A stretch of DNA of 64,000 nt from the NCBI RefSeq assembly GCF_024529955.1, contig NZ_AP024854.1, positions 2,418,001 through 2,482,000 on the forward strand, read 5' to 3'. The notes under the pieces are model-generated. The model saw only the letters and a list, made by a program, of their open reading frames with translations. It ran no database searches and was not told where the DNA came from. A program made the position numbers and the translations under genes. Origin of the DNA: Photobacterium toruni. Lineage in GTDB: Bacteria > Pseudomonadota > Gammaproteobacteria > Enterobacterales > Vibrionaceae. Shown here in pieces: positions 1 through 8,682 of this stretch. Numbering within the stretch: position 1 is the first letter of the stretch; each line of letters opens with the position of its first letter.

Positions 1-299
1 ACACATCGTTCATCATTTTTAGCATTAGTGAGTTGGTGTGTTAATGCAGCCACCACATCAGCAGAATGTTGATGACTAAAAAAAGGATGAATACCTAATC
101 CATAATATAGGCCGGAGAATTGTTGGCATAAAGTTGCGACAGTGTGCCAATTCTGGCTACCAACCGTCGGAATAACCATCGCTTTCACTCCCACTTGCTG
201 AGCTTGCGTCCATGCTTGAGCGGGATCGGCTGCAAATGGTGCAAAGTCAAAATGACAATGACTATCTATCACAAGCGGTTGTTTTACGATTACCGTCAT
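1..299 (-). CDS. yjjV: TatD-family metal-dependent hydrolase, partial (C-terminal part outside window)
   Basis: The minus strand reads from an ATG at 299 through the window edge without a stop, giving about 99 residues. The N-terminus contains DSHCHFD, the HxH metal-binding signature of TatD-type metallohydrolases (TIM-barrel nucleases), followed by the GLGIHPFF segment typical of the family. Divergent placement next to prfC agrees with yjjV lying near prfC in enterobacteria and vibrios. The family cleaves DNA or other phosphoesters using two metal ions; the exact substrate of YjjV is unsettled. The C-terminal part carrying the remaining metal ligands is outside the window, so intactness cannot be judged. 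Confidence 0.8.
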   Translation of the reverse strand, partial: MTVIVKQPLVIDSHCHFDFAPFAADPAQAWTQAQQVGVKAMVIPTVGSQNWHTVATLCQQFSGLYYGLGIHPFFSHQHSADVVAALTHQLTNAKNDERC

Positions 300-466
300 A
301 ATTTGAGTCTCTATATTCAGTAAGTGATCGCTATTATGCCGTGAATTAGCCATCAAACAGGGCATTATTTACCTTTGTGAGGAATTCTCGCTGCGGCTAG
401 ATTGAGTATAAGGATAAAATCAGCGACAATAGTGAATAACGCACTCCATTCAAAAAGAACATGCTA

Positions 467-2056
467 ATGTCGCAAACACTGTTTCAAGGCGAAGTATCGA
501 AACGTCGTACTTTCGCTATTATCTCCCACCCCGATGCGGGTAAAACTACCATTACTGAAAAGGTATTGTTGTTCGGAAACGCGATCCAAAAAGCGGGTAC
601 CGTAAAAGGTCGTGGCTCTAACCAGCATGCTAAATCTGACTGGATGGAGATGGAAAAAGAACGTGGTATCTCAGTAACTACATCGGTAATGCAGTTTCCT
701 TACAATGCTTGTTTGGTTAACTTACTGGATACTCCCGGACACGAAGACTTCTCAGAAGATACTTACCGTACCCTAACAGCCGTTGACTCATGTCTAATGG
801 TTATCGATGCCGCTAAAGGTGTCGAAGATCGTACCCGTAAGCTAATGGAAGTAACGCGTCTACGTGACACACCTATTGTTACCTTCATGAACAAATTGGA
901 CCGTGAAACACGTGATCCAATGGAATTGCTTGATGAAGTTGAAGTTGAATTAGGTATGGCATGTGCACCAATTTCATGGCCTATCGGCTGTGGTAAAGAG
1001 TTCAAAGGTGTTTACCATATTCACCGTGATGAAACGATTCTTTACAGCACAGGTCAAGGTCATACTATTCAAGAACAACGTATTATTAAAGGCTTAGATA
1101 ACCCTGAGCTCGACGTTGCTATCGGTAGTGATCTTGCAGCTAACTTACGTGAAGAACTAGAACTTGTTATTGGCGCATCAAATGAATTTGATCGTGAACT
1201 CTTTCTAGCGGGTGAACTAACACCGGTATTCTTTGGTACTGCATTGGGTAACTTTGGTGTTGACCATATGCTTGACGGCTTAACTGAATGGGCTCCAGCA
1301 CCATTACCTCGCCAAGCTAATACCCGTGAAGTTGAAGCAACGGAAGAGAAATTCTCAGGCTTTGTGTTTAAGATCCAAGCAAACATGGACCCTAAACACC
1401 GTGACCGTATTGCATTTATGCGTATTGTATCTGGTACTTACGACCAAGGTATGAAAATGAACCATGTTCGTACCGGTAAAAACGTCAGTATTTCTGATGC
1501 AGTAACCTTCATGGCGGGTGACCGTTCACGAGCAGAAGTTGCTTATGCGGGTGACATTATAGGTCTACACAACCACGGTACAATTCAAATCGGTGATACC
1601 TTTACTCAAGGTGAAGATCTGAAGTTTGCTGGTATTCCAAACTTTGCGCCGGAACTTTTCCGTCGTATTCGTCTAAAAGATCCACTAAAGCAAAAGCAAT
1701 TGTTAAAAGGCTTAGTGCAACTTTCAGAAGAAGGTGCTGTGCAGGTCTTCCGTCCGCTACAAAACAACGATCTGATCGTGGGTGCAGTGGGTGTGCTTCA
1801 GTTTGATGTGGTTGTAGCGCGTCTTAAAGCAGAATACAACGTTGAAGCTATTTACGAAGGCGTTAACGTTGCAACAGCACGTTGGGTTGAATGTAGTGAT
1901 GCCAAGAAGCTTGAAGAGTTCAAGCGTAAAAACCAATCTCATCTAGCATTAGATGGTGGTGATAATTTATCTTACATCGCACCAACCATGGTTAACCTAA
2001 ATCTTGCTAAAGAACGTTTCCCTGAAGGTGACTTCCGCGCGACTCGTGAACACTAA
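467..2056 (+). CDS. prfC: Peptide chain release factor 3 (RF3)
   Basis: Ribosomal GTPase that recycles RF1/RF2 from the ribosome after peptide release and acts in post-peptidyl-transfer quality control. The protein has the P-loop SHPDAGKTT, the switch motif [15 protein letters not shown] and the NKLD base-recognition motif, followed by the RF3-specific domains II/III, and is 529 residues long, the same as the E. coli protein. An in-frame ATG lies two codons upstream at 461; the 467 start (MSQTLFQ) is preferred because it matches family N-termini, but no strong ribosome-binding site separates the two. It is followed by a strong hairpin terminator, so it looks monocistronic. Confidence 0.96.
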   Translation: MSQTLFQGEVSKRRTFAIISHPDAGKTTITEKVLLFGNAIQKAGTVKGRGSNQHAKSDWMEMEKERGISVTTSVMQFPYNACLVNLLDTPGHEDFSEDTYRTLTAVDSCLMVIDAAKGVEDRTRKLMEVTRLRDTPIVTFMNKLDRETRDPMELLDEVEVELGMACAPISWPIGCGKEFKGVYHIHRDETILYSTGQGHTIQEQRIIKGLDNPELDVAIGSDLAANLREELELVIGASNEFDRELFLAGELTPVFFGTALGNFGVDHMLDGLTEWAPAPLPRQANTREVEATEEKFSGFVFKIQANMDPKHRDRIAFMRIVSGTYDQGMKMNHVRTGKNVSISDAVTFMAGDRSRAEVAYAGDIIGLHNHGTIQIGDTFTQGEDLKFAGIPNFAPELFRRIRLKDPLKQKQLLKGLVQLSEEGAVQVFRPLQNNDLIVGAVGVLQFDVVVARLKAEYNVEAIYEGVNVATARWVECSDAKKLEEFKRKNQSHLALDGGDNLSYIAPTMVNLNLAKERFPEGDFRATREH

Positions 2057-2080
2057 ATAAGATAGTCATTAAATAAAAAA

Positions 2081-2110
2081 CCGTCAGTTTACAGACTGAC
2101 GGTTTTTTTT
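2081..2110 (+). terminator. Rho-independent terminator of prfC
   Basis: A perfect 8-bp stem (2081-2088 with 2095-2102) and 6-nt loop is followed by eight T residues, 25 bp after the prfC stop codon. Confidence 0.93.
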
Positions 2111-2119
2111 CGCTTGTAT

Positions 2120-2155
2120 AAAATTCGATATATAGTTTAGTATACATCGAATTTT
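2120..2155. promoter_or_regulatory. 36-bp dyad element upstream of metal ABC importer; candidate operator
   Basis: Two perfect 10-bp arms (2120-2129 AAAATTCGAT and 2146-2155 ATCGAATTTT) flank a 16-bp centre whose outer bases also continue the symmetry (2131-2134 pairs with 2141-2144). It ends 13 bp before the permease start codon and overlaps the only space available for a promoter. It does not resemble a Fur box. An operator for a dimeric repressor is the most natural reading, but an RNA hairpin in the leader is also possible. Confidence 0.5.
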
Positions 2156-2168
2156 CTCGATCTTAAAA

Positions 2169-3230
2169 ATGATGTCAGTTTTAACAACCATGCATATTCA
2201 TCAACAATCACCAACATTACATCGACCATTACTCTTAACACTATTAGGATTAAGTCTGCTTACCTGTATATCTTTATTGCTAGGCCGTTATCCTTTAACT
2301 ATCAATGATATTATTAATCTCCTACACCATCTTTGGTCCTCAAATCATGCTTTAAATGTCAACAGTCATATTTTACTTACTATTATTATCCAATCTCGCT
2401 TACCAAGAATCATCGCAGCGATCATTATCGGAGCAGGATTGGCGATTGCAGGCACCACTTTTCAAGCTGTATTTCGAAATCCGTTAGTATCACCGGGATT
2501 ATTAGGGGTCCTTAATGGGTGTGCGTTTGGAGCCGCATTAGGTATGGTCTATCACGTAAATATATTTGGTGTCTCATTATTAGCCGTCATTAGTGGCTTA
2601 ATTGCCGTTATTCTCGGGCTCTTAATCGCTCGCAGTATTGGTGGACATTCAATTCTTTATTTACTTTTAGGCGGTATTATTAGCAATGCCCTCTTTGCCG
2701 GATTACTTACTCTAGTAAAATATCTTGCTGATCCTCAAGAACAATTACCCAGTATTATTTTTTGGCTTCTGGGAAGTTTAAGCACAGTTTCTATTCCCTT
2801 ACTTACTATTACAGCTCCAATTATCATTATAGCCTCGATGCTATTAATACTTTTAGGACGAATACTTGATGTTATTTCTCTTGGTGATGATGAGGCTTTG
2901 AGCCTAGGAATACCTGTTATTCATCTTCGTTACGGTATTATTTTTTTAGCAACCATTATCTCGGCGTTAACCGTTTGTCTTGCTGGAATTATTGGTTGGA
3001 TAGGGCTACTAATTCCCCATCTTACTCGTCTTATTTTTGGCGCTAGCCATCAACGCGTTCTCCCTCTGAGTGCTATTTTAGGCGCCTGTTTTTTATTAGT
3101 TGCTGATGATATTGCTCGTTTAATTGGCGATGGAGAAATTCCACTCGGCGTTGTTACTGAATTATTAGGAGCGAGCGTTTTCTTTTTATTACTCAGCAAA
3201 ATGGGAAGAAATAGTCATGGTCTTGCTTAA
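2169..3230 (+). CDS. FecCD-family metal/siderophore ABC transporter permease
   Basis: 353-residue polytopic inner-membrane protein of the FecCD (BtuC/FhuB) family, which forms the channel of importers for iron-siderophores, haem or cobalamin. Family hallmarks visible: SRLPRIIAAIIIGAGLAIAG near residue 80, RNPLVSPGLLGV near 105, GWIGLLIPHLTR and the late DDIAR...EIPLGVVTELLGA segment. The start is uncertain: ATGs at 2169, 2172 and 2190 are all possible and none has a clear ribosome-binding site. The gene overlaps the downstream ATPase gene by 14 bp, indicating translational coupling. Substrate is not identifiable from sequence, and no TonB-dependent receptor lies nearby. Confidence 0.9.
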   Translation: MMSVLTTMHIHQQSPTLHRPLLLTLLGLSLLTCISLLLGRYPLTINDIINLLHHLWSSNHALNVNSHILLTIIIQSRLPRIIAAIIIGAGLAIAGTTFQAVFRNPLVSPGLLGVLNGCAFGAALGMVYHVNIFGVSLLAVISGLIAVILGLLIARSIGGHSILYLLLGGIISNALFAGLLTLVKYLADPQEQLPSIIFWLLGSLSTVSIPLLTITAPIIIIASMLLILLGRILDVISLGDDEALSLGIPVIHLRYGIIFLATIISALTVCLAGIIGWIGLLIPHLTRLIFGASHQRVLPLSAILGACFLLVADDIARLIGDGEIPLGVVTELLGASVFFLLLSKMGRNSHGLA

Positions 3231-3984
3231 CATTGAAAATGTTAATTATCAGCTAAATAAAACCACGATTTTACAGAATATTAATTTCAAGGTCTCAGCA
3301 GGAAACAGTATTGCTTTATTAGGCACTAATGGCGCGGGGAAAACGACCTTATTGCGATTATTATTAGGTTTAATTCAACCTACTTCAGGTATGATTCATC
3401 TGTTAGGAAAACCATTAACACAATGGCCACGACAAGCAATAGCACAAAATATTGCCTATGTTCCACAGCAACATATTCCTCATTTTCCATTTACTGCCAG
3501 ACAAATTGTGGAACAAGGCTGTCTACCTAAAACTGGGTTTTTCAATTCAATCGACCAACAACAACAGCAATATATTGAGCAAGTGATGCAACAAATGGCG
3601 ATCACTCACTTACAATCTCGCACTTATAACACCTTATCAGGTGGAGAGCGTCAACGAACACTTATTGCTCGCGCACTGGTACAACAAACACCAATAATCC
3701 TGCTTGATGAGCCAACAAATGGCTTAGATTATGGCAGTCAAATAAGATTATTACTGTTACTAAAAACGATTGCTCATGAAGGAAAAACGATTATTACTAT
3801 CACGCATAGTCCTGAGCATACTTTCTTATTTGCCGATCATGTTTTAGCCATGCAACAAGGAAAAATCATCGCATCAGGTTCACCACAGAAAATAATTACC
3901 TCTAACTTAATTGCAGAGCTTTATAACACTCAGGTCGATGATATTAATATCGGACAAGCACGTTTTTTTATTCCTAAAAAATAA
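3217..3984 (+). CDS. ABC transporter ATP-binding protein, FecE-like
   Basis: 255-residue ATPase of the iron/cobalamin importer class. It has Walker A GTNGAGKTT near residue 38, a Q-loop in YVPQQH, signature LSGGERQR near 141, Walker B IILLDEPTNGLD and the switch histidine in ITITHSPEHT. It starts inside the 3' end of the permease gene and is followed 18 bp later by the substrate-binding protein, so the three form one operon. It powers uptake through the permease at the cytoplasmic face. The particular substrate remains unknown. Confidence 0.92.
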   Translation: MVLLNIENVNYQLNKTTILQNINFKVSAGNSIALLGTNGAGKTTLLRLLLGLIQPTSGMIHLLGKPLTQWPRQAIAQNIAYVPQQHIPHFPFTARQIVEQGCLPKTGFFNSIDQQQQQYIEQVMQQMAITHLQSRTYNTLSGGERQRTLIARALVQQTPIILLDEPTNGLDYGSQIRLLLLLKTIAHEGKTIITITHSPEHTFLFADHVLAMQQGKIIASGSPQKIITSNLIAELYNTQVDDINIGQARFFIPKK

Positions 3985-4002
3985 TATTAAATAGGTCGTT
4001 AC

Positions 4003-5031
4003 ATGAAAACATTACTTCAGTGGATAAATATAATCTTGATATTAACGCTCTCCCCACGACTGTTTGCTGCTGATCGAATTATCACGGATGATGCGGGAAA
4101 GAAAATAATATTATCAGCCCCAATAACTCGTATTGCCGATGGGTGGTTTGCTCATGCATCATTAATGATGACATTAGGCGCAGGAAATAAAATAATGGCG
4201 ACAGTTAACCATCCTAGCAGTCAACCTTGGATGTTTAAAATACAACCATCACTAAATAAAGCACTGCTTATTAATGGGCGGCAATTTAATGCTGAAGCAT
4301 TAGTAACACATCAAACGGAATTAGCTTTTGTCGTCAAAGGCGATCCACAGATAGCAAGTTTACAACGTGTTGGTATTCCTGTTATTCAAGTTTATTTTTC
4401 AACCCTTTCAGGATTACAACAAACATTACAGCTAACCGCTCACGTTCTCGGTGATAAATCTTCGTTACAAAAAGCCACTCAATATAATCAATACCTTAAC
4501 CAACAATTACATCGAATAGGTAAAAAAATCGTAAAATTAACGACAGATCAACGTCCTACAGTAGTACATATTTCATCATTAAATCCATTAAAAGTAGATG
4601 GGAAAAATACACTTATCAATGACTGGATAAATATTGCGGGCGGAAGAAATGTTGCGGCGATTAATGGCAACATGCAGCCAATTTCAGCTGAACAATTACT
4701 GGCATGGCAACCGGATATTATAATATTAGCGGCAAATGCGGGTAGCTTATTAACCTGTCCTAATGCATCTTTGCTCGCTCAACTTAACGCGATTACAACA
4801 GGAAATATTTTACGCAACCCAAGTGGTGTTTTCCCTTGGGATCGTTATGGTACCGAAAGTGCGTTACAAATTCAGTGGGCGGCCAAACAATTTCATCCTC
4901 AATTATTTGCAACTGATAACTTAGTAACAATAACCCAAGCTTTTTATCATCAATTTTTTAACTATGATTTATCTGAGCAACAAACAAAATTGATCCTACA
5001 AGGATTGCCGCCTTTAGTTAACATCCAATAA
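4003..5031 (+). CDS. Periplasmic substrate-binding protein of metal/siderophore ABC importer
   Basis: 342 residues with a clear Sec signal (cleavage probably after SPRLFA near residue 22), then a TroA/FecB-like fold: ITDDAGKKIILSAPITRIAD at the N-terminus and paired lobes linked by a helix, as in PF01497 proteins. No lipobox, so it should be a soluble periplasmic protein. An AGGT ribosome-binding motif lies 7 nt before the ATG. The late conserved segment PWDRYGTESALQIQWAA is typical of group III binding proteins. Last gene of the operon, followed by a bidirectional terminator. Ligand (ferric siderophore, haem or another chelate) cannot be decided. Confidence 0.87.
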   Translation: MKTLLQWINIILILTLSPRLFAADRIITDDAGKKIILSAPITRIADGWFAHASLMMTLGAGNKIMATVNHPSSQPWMFKIQPSLNKALLINGRQFNAEALVTHQTELAFVVKGDPQIASLQRVGIPVIQVYFSTLSGLQQTLQLTAHVLGDKSSLQKATQYNQYLNQQLHRIGKKIVKLTTDQRPTVVHISSLNPLKVDGKNTLINDWINIAGGRNVAAINGNMQPISAEQLLAWQPDIIILAANAGSLLTCPNASLLAQLNAITTGNILRNPSGVFPWDRYGTESALQIQWAAKQFHPQLFATDNLVTITQAFYHQFFNYDLSEQQTKLILQGLPPLVNIQ

Positions 5032-5050
5032 TTAGGTGATAACTAAAAAT

Positions 5051-5077
5051 AAAAAAGGTCTTTAAAAGACCCTTTTT
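5051..5077. terminator. Bidirectional terminator between ABC operon and rimI
   Basis: Stem GGTCTTT/AAAGACC (5057-5063 and 5065-5071) flanked by A-tract and T-tract, usable from both sides by the convergent genes. Confidence 0.85.
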
Positions 5078-5102
5078 ATTCCTCAATCAATACTTATATC
5101 TG

Positions 5103-5558
5103 TTAGCCAAAAGGCATAAACATATAAGCCATGATCAATGCATCTTCACGGCCATCAACTGCAGGGTAATAACCAATACGGCGATTAGTTTCATTAAATC
5201 CAGTTGCTTCATAAAGCTTGTACGCACCGGTATTACTCTCGCGTACTTCAAGCCAGATTTCTTCTGCTTGCTTTGCTTCTAGCGCATCAATAAAACCATT
5301 AAGTAATAATTTGCCATAGCCTTTACGTTGCTGAGTAGGATCAATAGCAATATTTAGTAATGTACCTTCCCCTGCGACTAATTGGCCAAAGCAATAACCC
5401 ACCACCTGCTCATCAACCACTAATACATAGTTAGCCGCAATACGGTTCGGCTCTTTGCGAATCATTGATTCAGCCCACGGAAAAGTGTTGGCCGCTTGTT
5501 CTATACGCCACACATCGTCAGTATGGTGTGCTTCTAATGGAATAATTTTATGAGTCAT
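5103..5558 (-). CDS. rimI: Ribosomal protein S18-alanine N-acetyltransferase
   Basis: GNAT enzyme that acetylates the N-terminal alanine of ribosomal protein S18 using acetyl-CoA. The 151-residue product carries the acetyl-CoA loop QQRKGYGKLLL and the RimI-like block EIWLEVRESNTGAYKLYEATGF. The start at 5558 (MTHKII) is chosen because it matches family N-termini; a reading frame continues upstream to 5603 but that part lies inside holD. It overlaps the 3' end of holD by 11 bp, the usual holD-rimI coupling in gammaproteobacteria. Confidence 0.93.
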   Translation of the reverse strand: MTHKIIPLEAHHTDDVWRIEQAANTFPWAESMIRKEPNRIAANYVLVVDEQVVGYCFGQLVAGEGTLLNIAIDPTQQRKGYGKLLLNGFIDALEAKQAEEIWLEVRESNTGAYKLYEATGFNETNRRIGYYPAVDGREDALIMAYMFMPFG

Positions 5559-5949
5559 AACTACAAATCTGTTGCCATAATGCTTTCTTAGATGAAGGAT
5601 CATTATGCATAAGTTTTAATGAGGCCGAATTCAGAACCTGACACCCCGTCGGGTATGTCCCTTGGCAACCTGCAAACCAACACCACGTTAACTGGTGCTC
5701 TGCGATTTGATCAAGTGCCGATAACGGCAAGGATAATGCTTGCTGTGGCGTCAATTTCATACTTGATAAAATACGTCCAAACAGCCAAGCATCATGCTCA
5801 TCCAATTCCTCTGCCGTAATAAAAAGTAGCTTACACTCAGCGGGCAGATTGATCACAGGTAGCACTTGATTAGGAAAAAGTTCAGGCTTGCGCACTTGCC
5901 AATAAGTGATTCCCATTTCCTGTAACACTTGAATATCGCGTTGCTTCAT
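5548..5949 (-). CDS. holD: DNA polymerase III psi subunit
   Basis: Psi (133 residues, usual size about 137) bridges the clamp-loader complex to chi and so to SSB. The N-terminus QRDIQVLQEMGITYWQVRKP is the conserved psi segment, including the WxLRxP-like element. The C-terminal half is divergent, as expected for this fast-evolving protein. Its last codons overlap the rimI start, which supports the call independently of sequence similarity. The short intergenic gap upstream suggests its own promoter. Confidence 0.88.
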   Translation of the reverse strand: MKQRDIQVLQEMGITYWQVRKPELFPNQVLPVINLPAECKLLFITAEELDEHDAWLFGRILSSMKLTPQQALSLPLSALDQIAEHQLTWCWFAGCQGTYPTGCQVLNSASLKLMHNDPSSKKALWQQICSYDS

Positions 5950-6052
5950 ACCCTACCTGCTATGGAATATAAATGGAGGCTGATCCTAGCAAATCCGCAC
6001 TGCTTTGTACCCATAAACTATCATCTTCTGTCTTCAACCGCTTAAAAACAAC

Positions 6053-6075
6053 AATGCCGACATTATGTCGGCATT
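6053..6075 (-). terminator. Terminator of gldA
   Basis: Perfect 10-bp inverted repeat (6053-6062 and 6066-6075) with 3-nt loop; on the minus strand it is followed by a T-rich run (TTGTTTTT). Confidence 0.8.
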
Positions 6076-6110
6076 GATTATTATTATTTAATCATCATCA
6101 GCATGACATT

Positions 6111-7208
6111 TTAGTCATGGTAACGTTGTGCTAATGCATCAGCTGCAACCATTGCTTGGTAAACACGATCAGCATTAACTTTAACGGTCATATTGCACAT
6201 AGTGTCACCTTCAGCACAAGCAATCTCTGCCACTTGACGCCATTCAGCTTCCACCATTTCTTCAATACCAAAATCAGCTAATGTTAATGGTAAACCTGCT
6301 GTTTTCATTACATAAATAACATTTTCAATTTCTTCAGCATCTGCTTTCTCTAAGACTAATTGAGTTAGCAAACCAAACGCCACTTTTTCACCATGCTGAA
6401 TATGGTGTAATTGTGGTAATGAAGACATACCGTTGCTAACCGCGTGTGCTGCTGCTAAACCGCCTGATTCTGCGCCGATACCACTTAAGTAAATTGTTGC
6501 TTCAACCATTTCTTCTAATGCTGGAGTCACTACATGACGACGTGCTGCATCCATTGCCATTTCAACGTTTTCAACAATCAATTCATAGCACATAAGTGCC
6601 ATACCAAGACCCGTACGTGATACGCGTTTTTGGACTAGGTTTAAACCGTCAGCATAACAACATGCACGTGCTTCAAAGAAGGTTGCTAGTGCATCACCAA
6701 TACCTGCAGCAAAGAACTTAGTTGGTGCTGCAGCAATAATGCCAGTATCAGCAATAACAGCATCAGGGTTTTGAGGTAGGAACAAGTAACGGTCAAATTC
6801 TCCGTTATCTTTATATACTACAGATAACGCAGTACAAGGCGCATCTGTTGAAGCGATAGTTGGAAAAATAATTACCGGAATTTTAGCAAAATGCGCCACG
6901 GCTTTGGCGACATCCATGGTTTTACCACCACCAATGCCCACAACCACATTTGCACCGCGGTGTTTTACGATCTCATGGATACGACCAATTTCAGTATCAG
7001 TACATTCATATTGAAATTGTTCTGCATGAGCGCCAATGCCTGCTTGTTGTAACGCAGGTAATGCTTCTTCTTTCACTTTATTAAGAATAAATTCATCACA
7101 AATCAATACAGCATTATTACCAAAATCGTTAATAAAACCGCCTAGTTGTGGTAATAAATTCTGACCGATAATGAATTTTTTTGGTGAGGTAATGCTACGT
7201 GGGATCAT
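6111..7208 (-). CDS. gldA: Glycerol dehydrogenase (NAD+, zinc-type)
   Basis: 365-residue group III iron/zinc alcohol dehydrogenase that oxidises glycerol to dihydroxyacetone with NAD+. Motifs: GIGGGKTMDVAKAVA (NAD-binding glycine loop), FPTIASTDAPCTA, AAGIGDALATFFEA (first metal-ligand aspartate) and the metal histidines in AAAHAVSNGM and LHHIQHGEKVAFG. The ATG at 7208 has an AAGGA box 10 nt upstream. Flanked by a 233-bp promoter region and its own terminator, so it is probably monocistronic. Other polyol dehydrogenases of this family would look similar, but the match to GldA is extended. Confidence 0.93.
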   Translation of the reverse strand: MIPRSITSPKKFIIGQNLLPQLGGFINDFGNNAVLICDEFILNKVKEEALPALQQAGIGAHAEQFQYECTDTEIGRIHEIVKHRGANVVVGIGGGKTMDVAKAVAHFAKIPVIIFPTIASTDAPCTALSVVYKDNGEFDRYLFLPQNPDAVIADTGIIAAAPTKFFAAGIGDALATFFEARACCYADGLNLVQKRVSRTGLGMALMCYELIVENVEMAMDAARRHVVTPALEEMVEATIYLSGIGAESGGLAAAHAVSNGMSSLPQLHHIQHGEKVAFGLLTQLVLEKADAEEIENVIYVMKTAGLPLTLADFGIEEMVEAEWRQVAEIACAEGDTMCNMTVKVNADRVYQAMVAADALAQRYHD

Positions 7209-7344
7209 GAATACTATTCCTTAATGGTTCTCTCTTGGTAAGAAAATACCATCATCGAATATTAATCCAAATGACAAATAAAGAGTTCTTACTTCTCAAT
7301 ATTAACTTTATTGCACATTTTATGAATAACTTATGAATAGATAC

Positions 7345-7412
7345 AAAAAAGTCACTCTCTGCTTCGCGTTTAGTCATTAAACTACCGCATTAAAAGCAAG
7401 ATCGTGACTTTT
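7345..7412 (-). terminator. Possible long-loop terminator after the ubiT-yhbS pair
   Basis: Inverted repeat AAAAGTCAC/GTGACTTTT (7347-7355 and 7404-7412) with an internal TTGCTT/GAAGCA-type extension. On the minus strand the right arm runs into six T residues. The loop is longer than in a standard terminator. Confidence 0.45.
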
Positions 7413-7441
7413 CATTTACCGCTATGCCATCAGCACATTAT

Positions 7442-7948
7442 TTATGCTAATGCATTAAACTCTTCACAATACTCAACCAAACCTTGATGTTGTTGCACAC
7501 TGCCAGATGCAATTTCTAACACCATAAAAGCTTCATCTGTATTAGGCCAACGACAAGTTAAACCATGCTGCAAAGCCATTTGATAACCTGCACGATGGTA
7601 ATAATTAGGATCACCAACAACCACAACAGCAGGATAATCAAAATCAGCTAATGTTGCTTGAGCCTCTGCTAATAATGCTAAACCAACGCCTTGATGACGG
7701 TGATCTTCATGAATAGATAAGGGAGCAAGTCCTTGCCAATTAGTCTCTTGTCCTGCAATAGTTACGGGGCTAAAAAAAGCATGGCCAATCACTTCACCGT
7801 CATCAGTACAAGCCACCAATGATAAAGTTCGACAGCCATTTTCACGTAAGCGCATCACTAAATTAGCTTCTGCATCAGTCTCAAAAACTGATTTTAACAA
7901 TCGATCAATCAATAAAATATCAGCGGGAGCTTCAGATCTGATGAGCAT
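7442..7948 (-). CDS. yhbS: GNAT-family N-acetyltransferase, YhbS type
   Basis: 168-residue acetyltransferase with the acetyl-CoA-binding segment LSIHEDHRHQGVGLALLAEA followed by VVVVGDPNYYHRAGYQ, the arrangement seen in YhbS-like proteins. Substrate unknown. Its start overlaps the 3' end of the ubiT-like gene by 17 bp, the same yhbT-yhbS pairing as in E. coli, so both are probably made from one mRNA. Whether it has any role in quinone synthesis is not known. Confidence 0.87.
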   Translation of the reverse strand: MLIRSEAPADILLIDRLLKSVFETDAEANLVMRLRENGCRTLSLVACTDDGEVIGHAFFSPVTIAGQETNWQGLAPLSIHEDHRHQGVGLALLAEAQATLADFDYPAVVVVGDPNYYHRAGYQMALQHGLTCRWPNTDEAFMVLEIASGSVQQHQGLVEYCEEFNALA

Positions 7949-8459
7949 GTACTACCTCATTTTTGATTGCGTTTGTTTGCATTCCTTGATGAATAAAATC
8001 AGCAGATTGCTGTAACACAAATTTCACCGGTGAAGGTAAAGAATCAAGATCGATACTGTCCATTAAATTCTTTACTTCTAATCCCAGCTCAGTATCCCCT
8101 TCAATACGAAGACGACGTTGAAAGAACAATGTATCAGGATCTTCTTTACGGGCAGCAATTAAGACTAAATCATTGCATTCGCCGCTAAAACTCACATCAT
8201 GATGCTCACATTGCTCTGCAACAACTAATTTCTCATCTTGATAGCTAATAAACCATTGAAGATCTAAATCACGAACTTCAACCTTTAACCACCGATCTTC
8301 AAGAAATTCAAAATCACCATCAGCCAATGCTTCTTTGAAAACCATTGCAAGGCTCTCTAACATGATCTTTTTCTGAAGAGAGAAAGGCGTCAATTTAGCG
8401 GGGACACGTAACAATGCCGGACCATGTTGAACCAATTGTTTTCTAAGTTGAGCAATCAC
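7932..8459 (-). CDS. ubiT: SCP2-domain accessory factor for O2-independent ubiquinone synthesis
   Basis: 175-residue protein of the UbiT (YhbT) family: an SCP2-like lipid-binding fold with the C-terminal VKFVLQQSADFIHQG block. UbiT is required with UbiU and UbiV for ubiquinone biosynthesis without oxygen, probably as the lipid-binding counterpart of UbiJ. UbiU and UbiV are encoded nearby on the other strand, which secures the call. A half-good FNR-like sequence (TTGAT then ACAAG, 8555-8568) sits about 100 bp upstream of the start; only its first half matches consensus, so anaerobic control of this side is speculative. Confidence 0.9.
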   Translation of the reverse strand: MIAQLRKQLVQHGPALLRVPAKLTPFSLQKKIMLESLAMVFKEALADGDFEFLEDRWLKVEVRDLDLQWFISYQDEKLVVAEQCEHHDVSFSGECNDLVLIAARKEDPDTLFFQRRLRIEGDTELGLEVKNLMDSIDLDSLPSPVKFVLQQSADFIHQGMQTNAIKNEVVHAHQI

Positions 8460-8682
8460 TATTTGTTTTCCTATTTAAAGTCGAACACTAAAAATGAATT
8501 GTATGGCAACCTTCGCCATTTGTTTTATGCCTTAAGTCAAAAAAAAGCAATTGCTTGATTAAAACAAGTCATTATTTTGTTAATGAGCATTATATTTATG
8601 TTGACTAACATTTACACTAGCCATGCAGCTACAATGCCTTATTATTAATATAAAAACGATGATTACCAAGGATCAAACATTT

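Noticed and set aside
8545-8556. 12-bp palindrome AAGCAATTGCTT upstream of ubiT and the GGDEF-EAL gene
   Set aside because: Short, AT-rich and unsupported by any known site; noted but too weak to call an operator.
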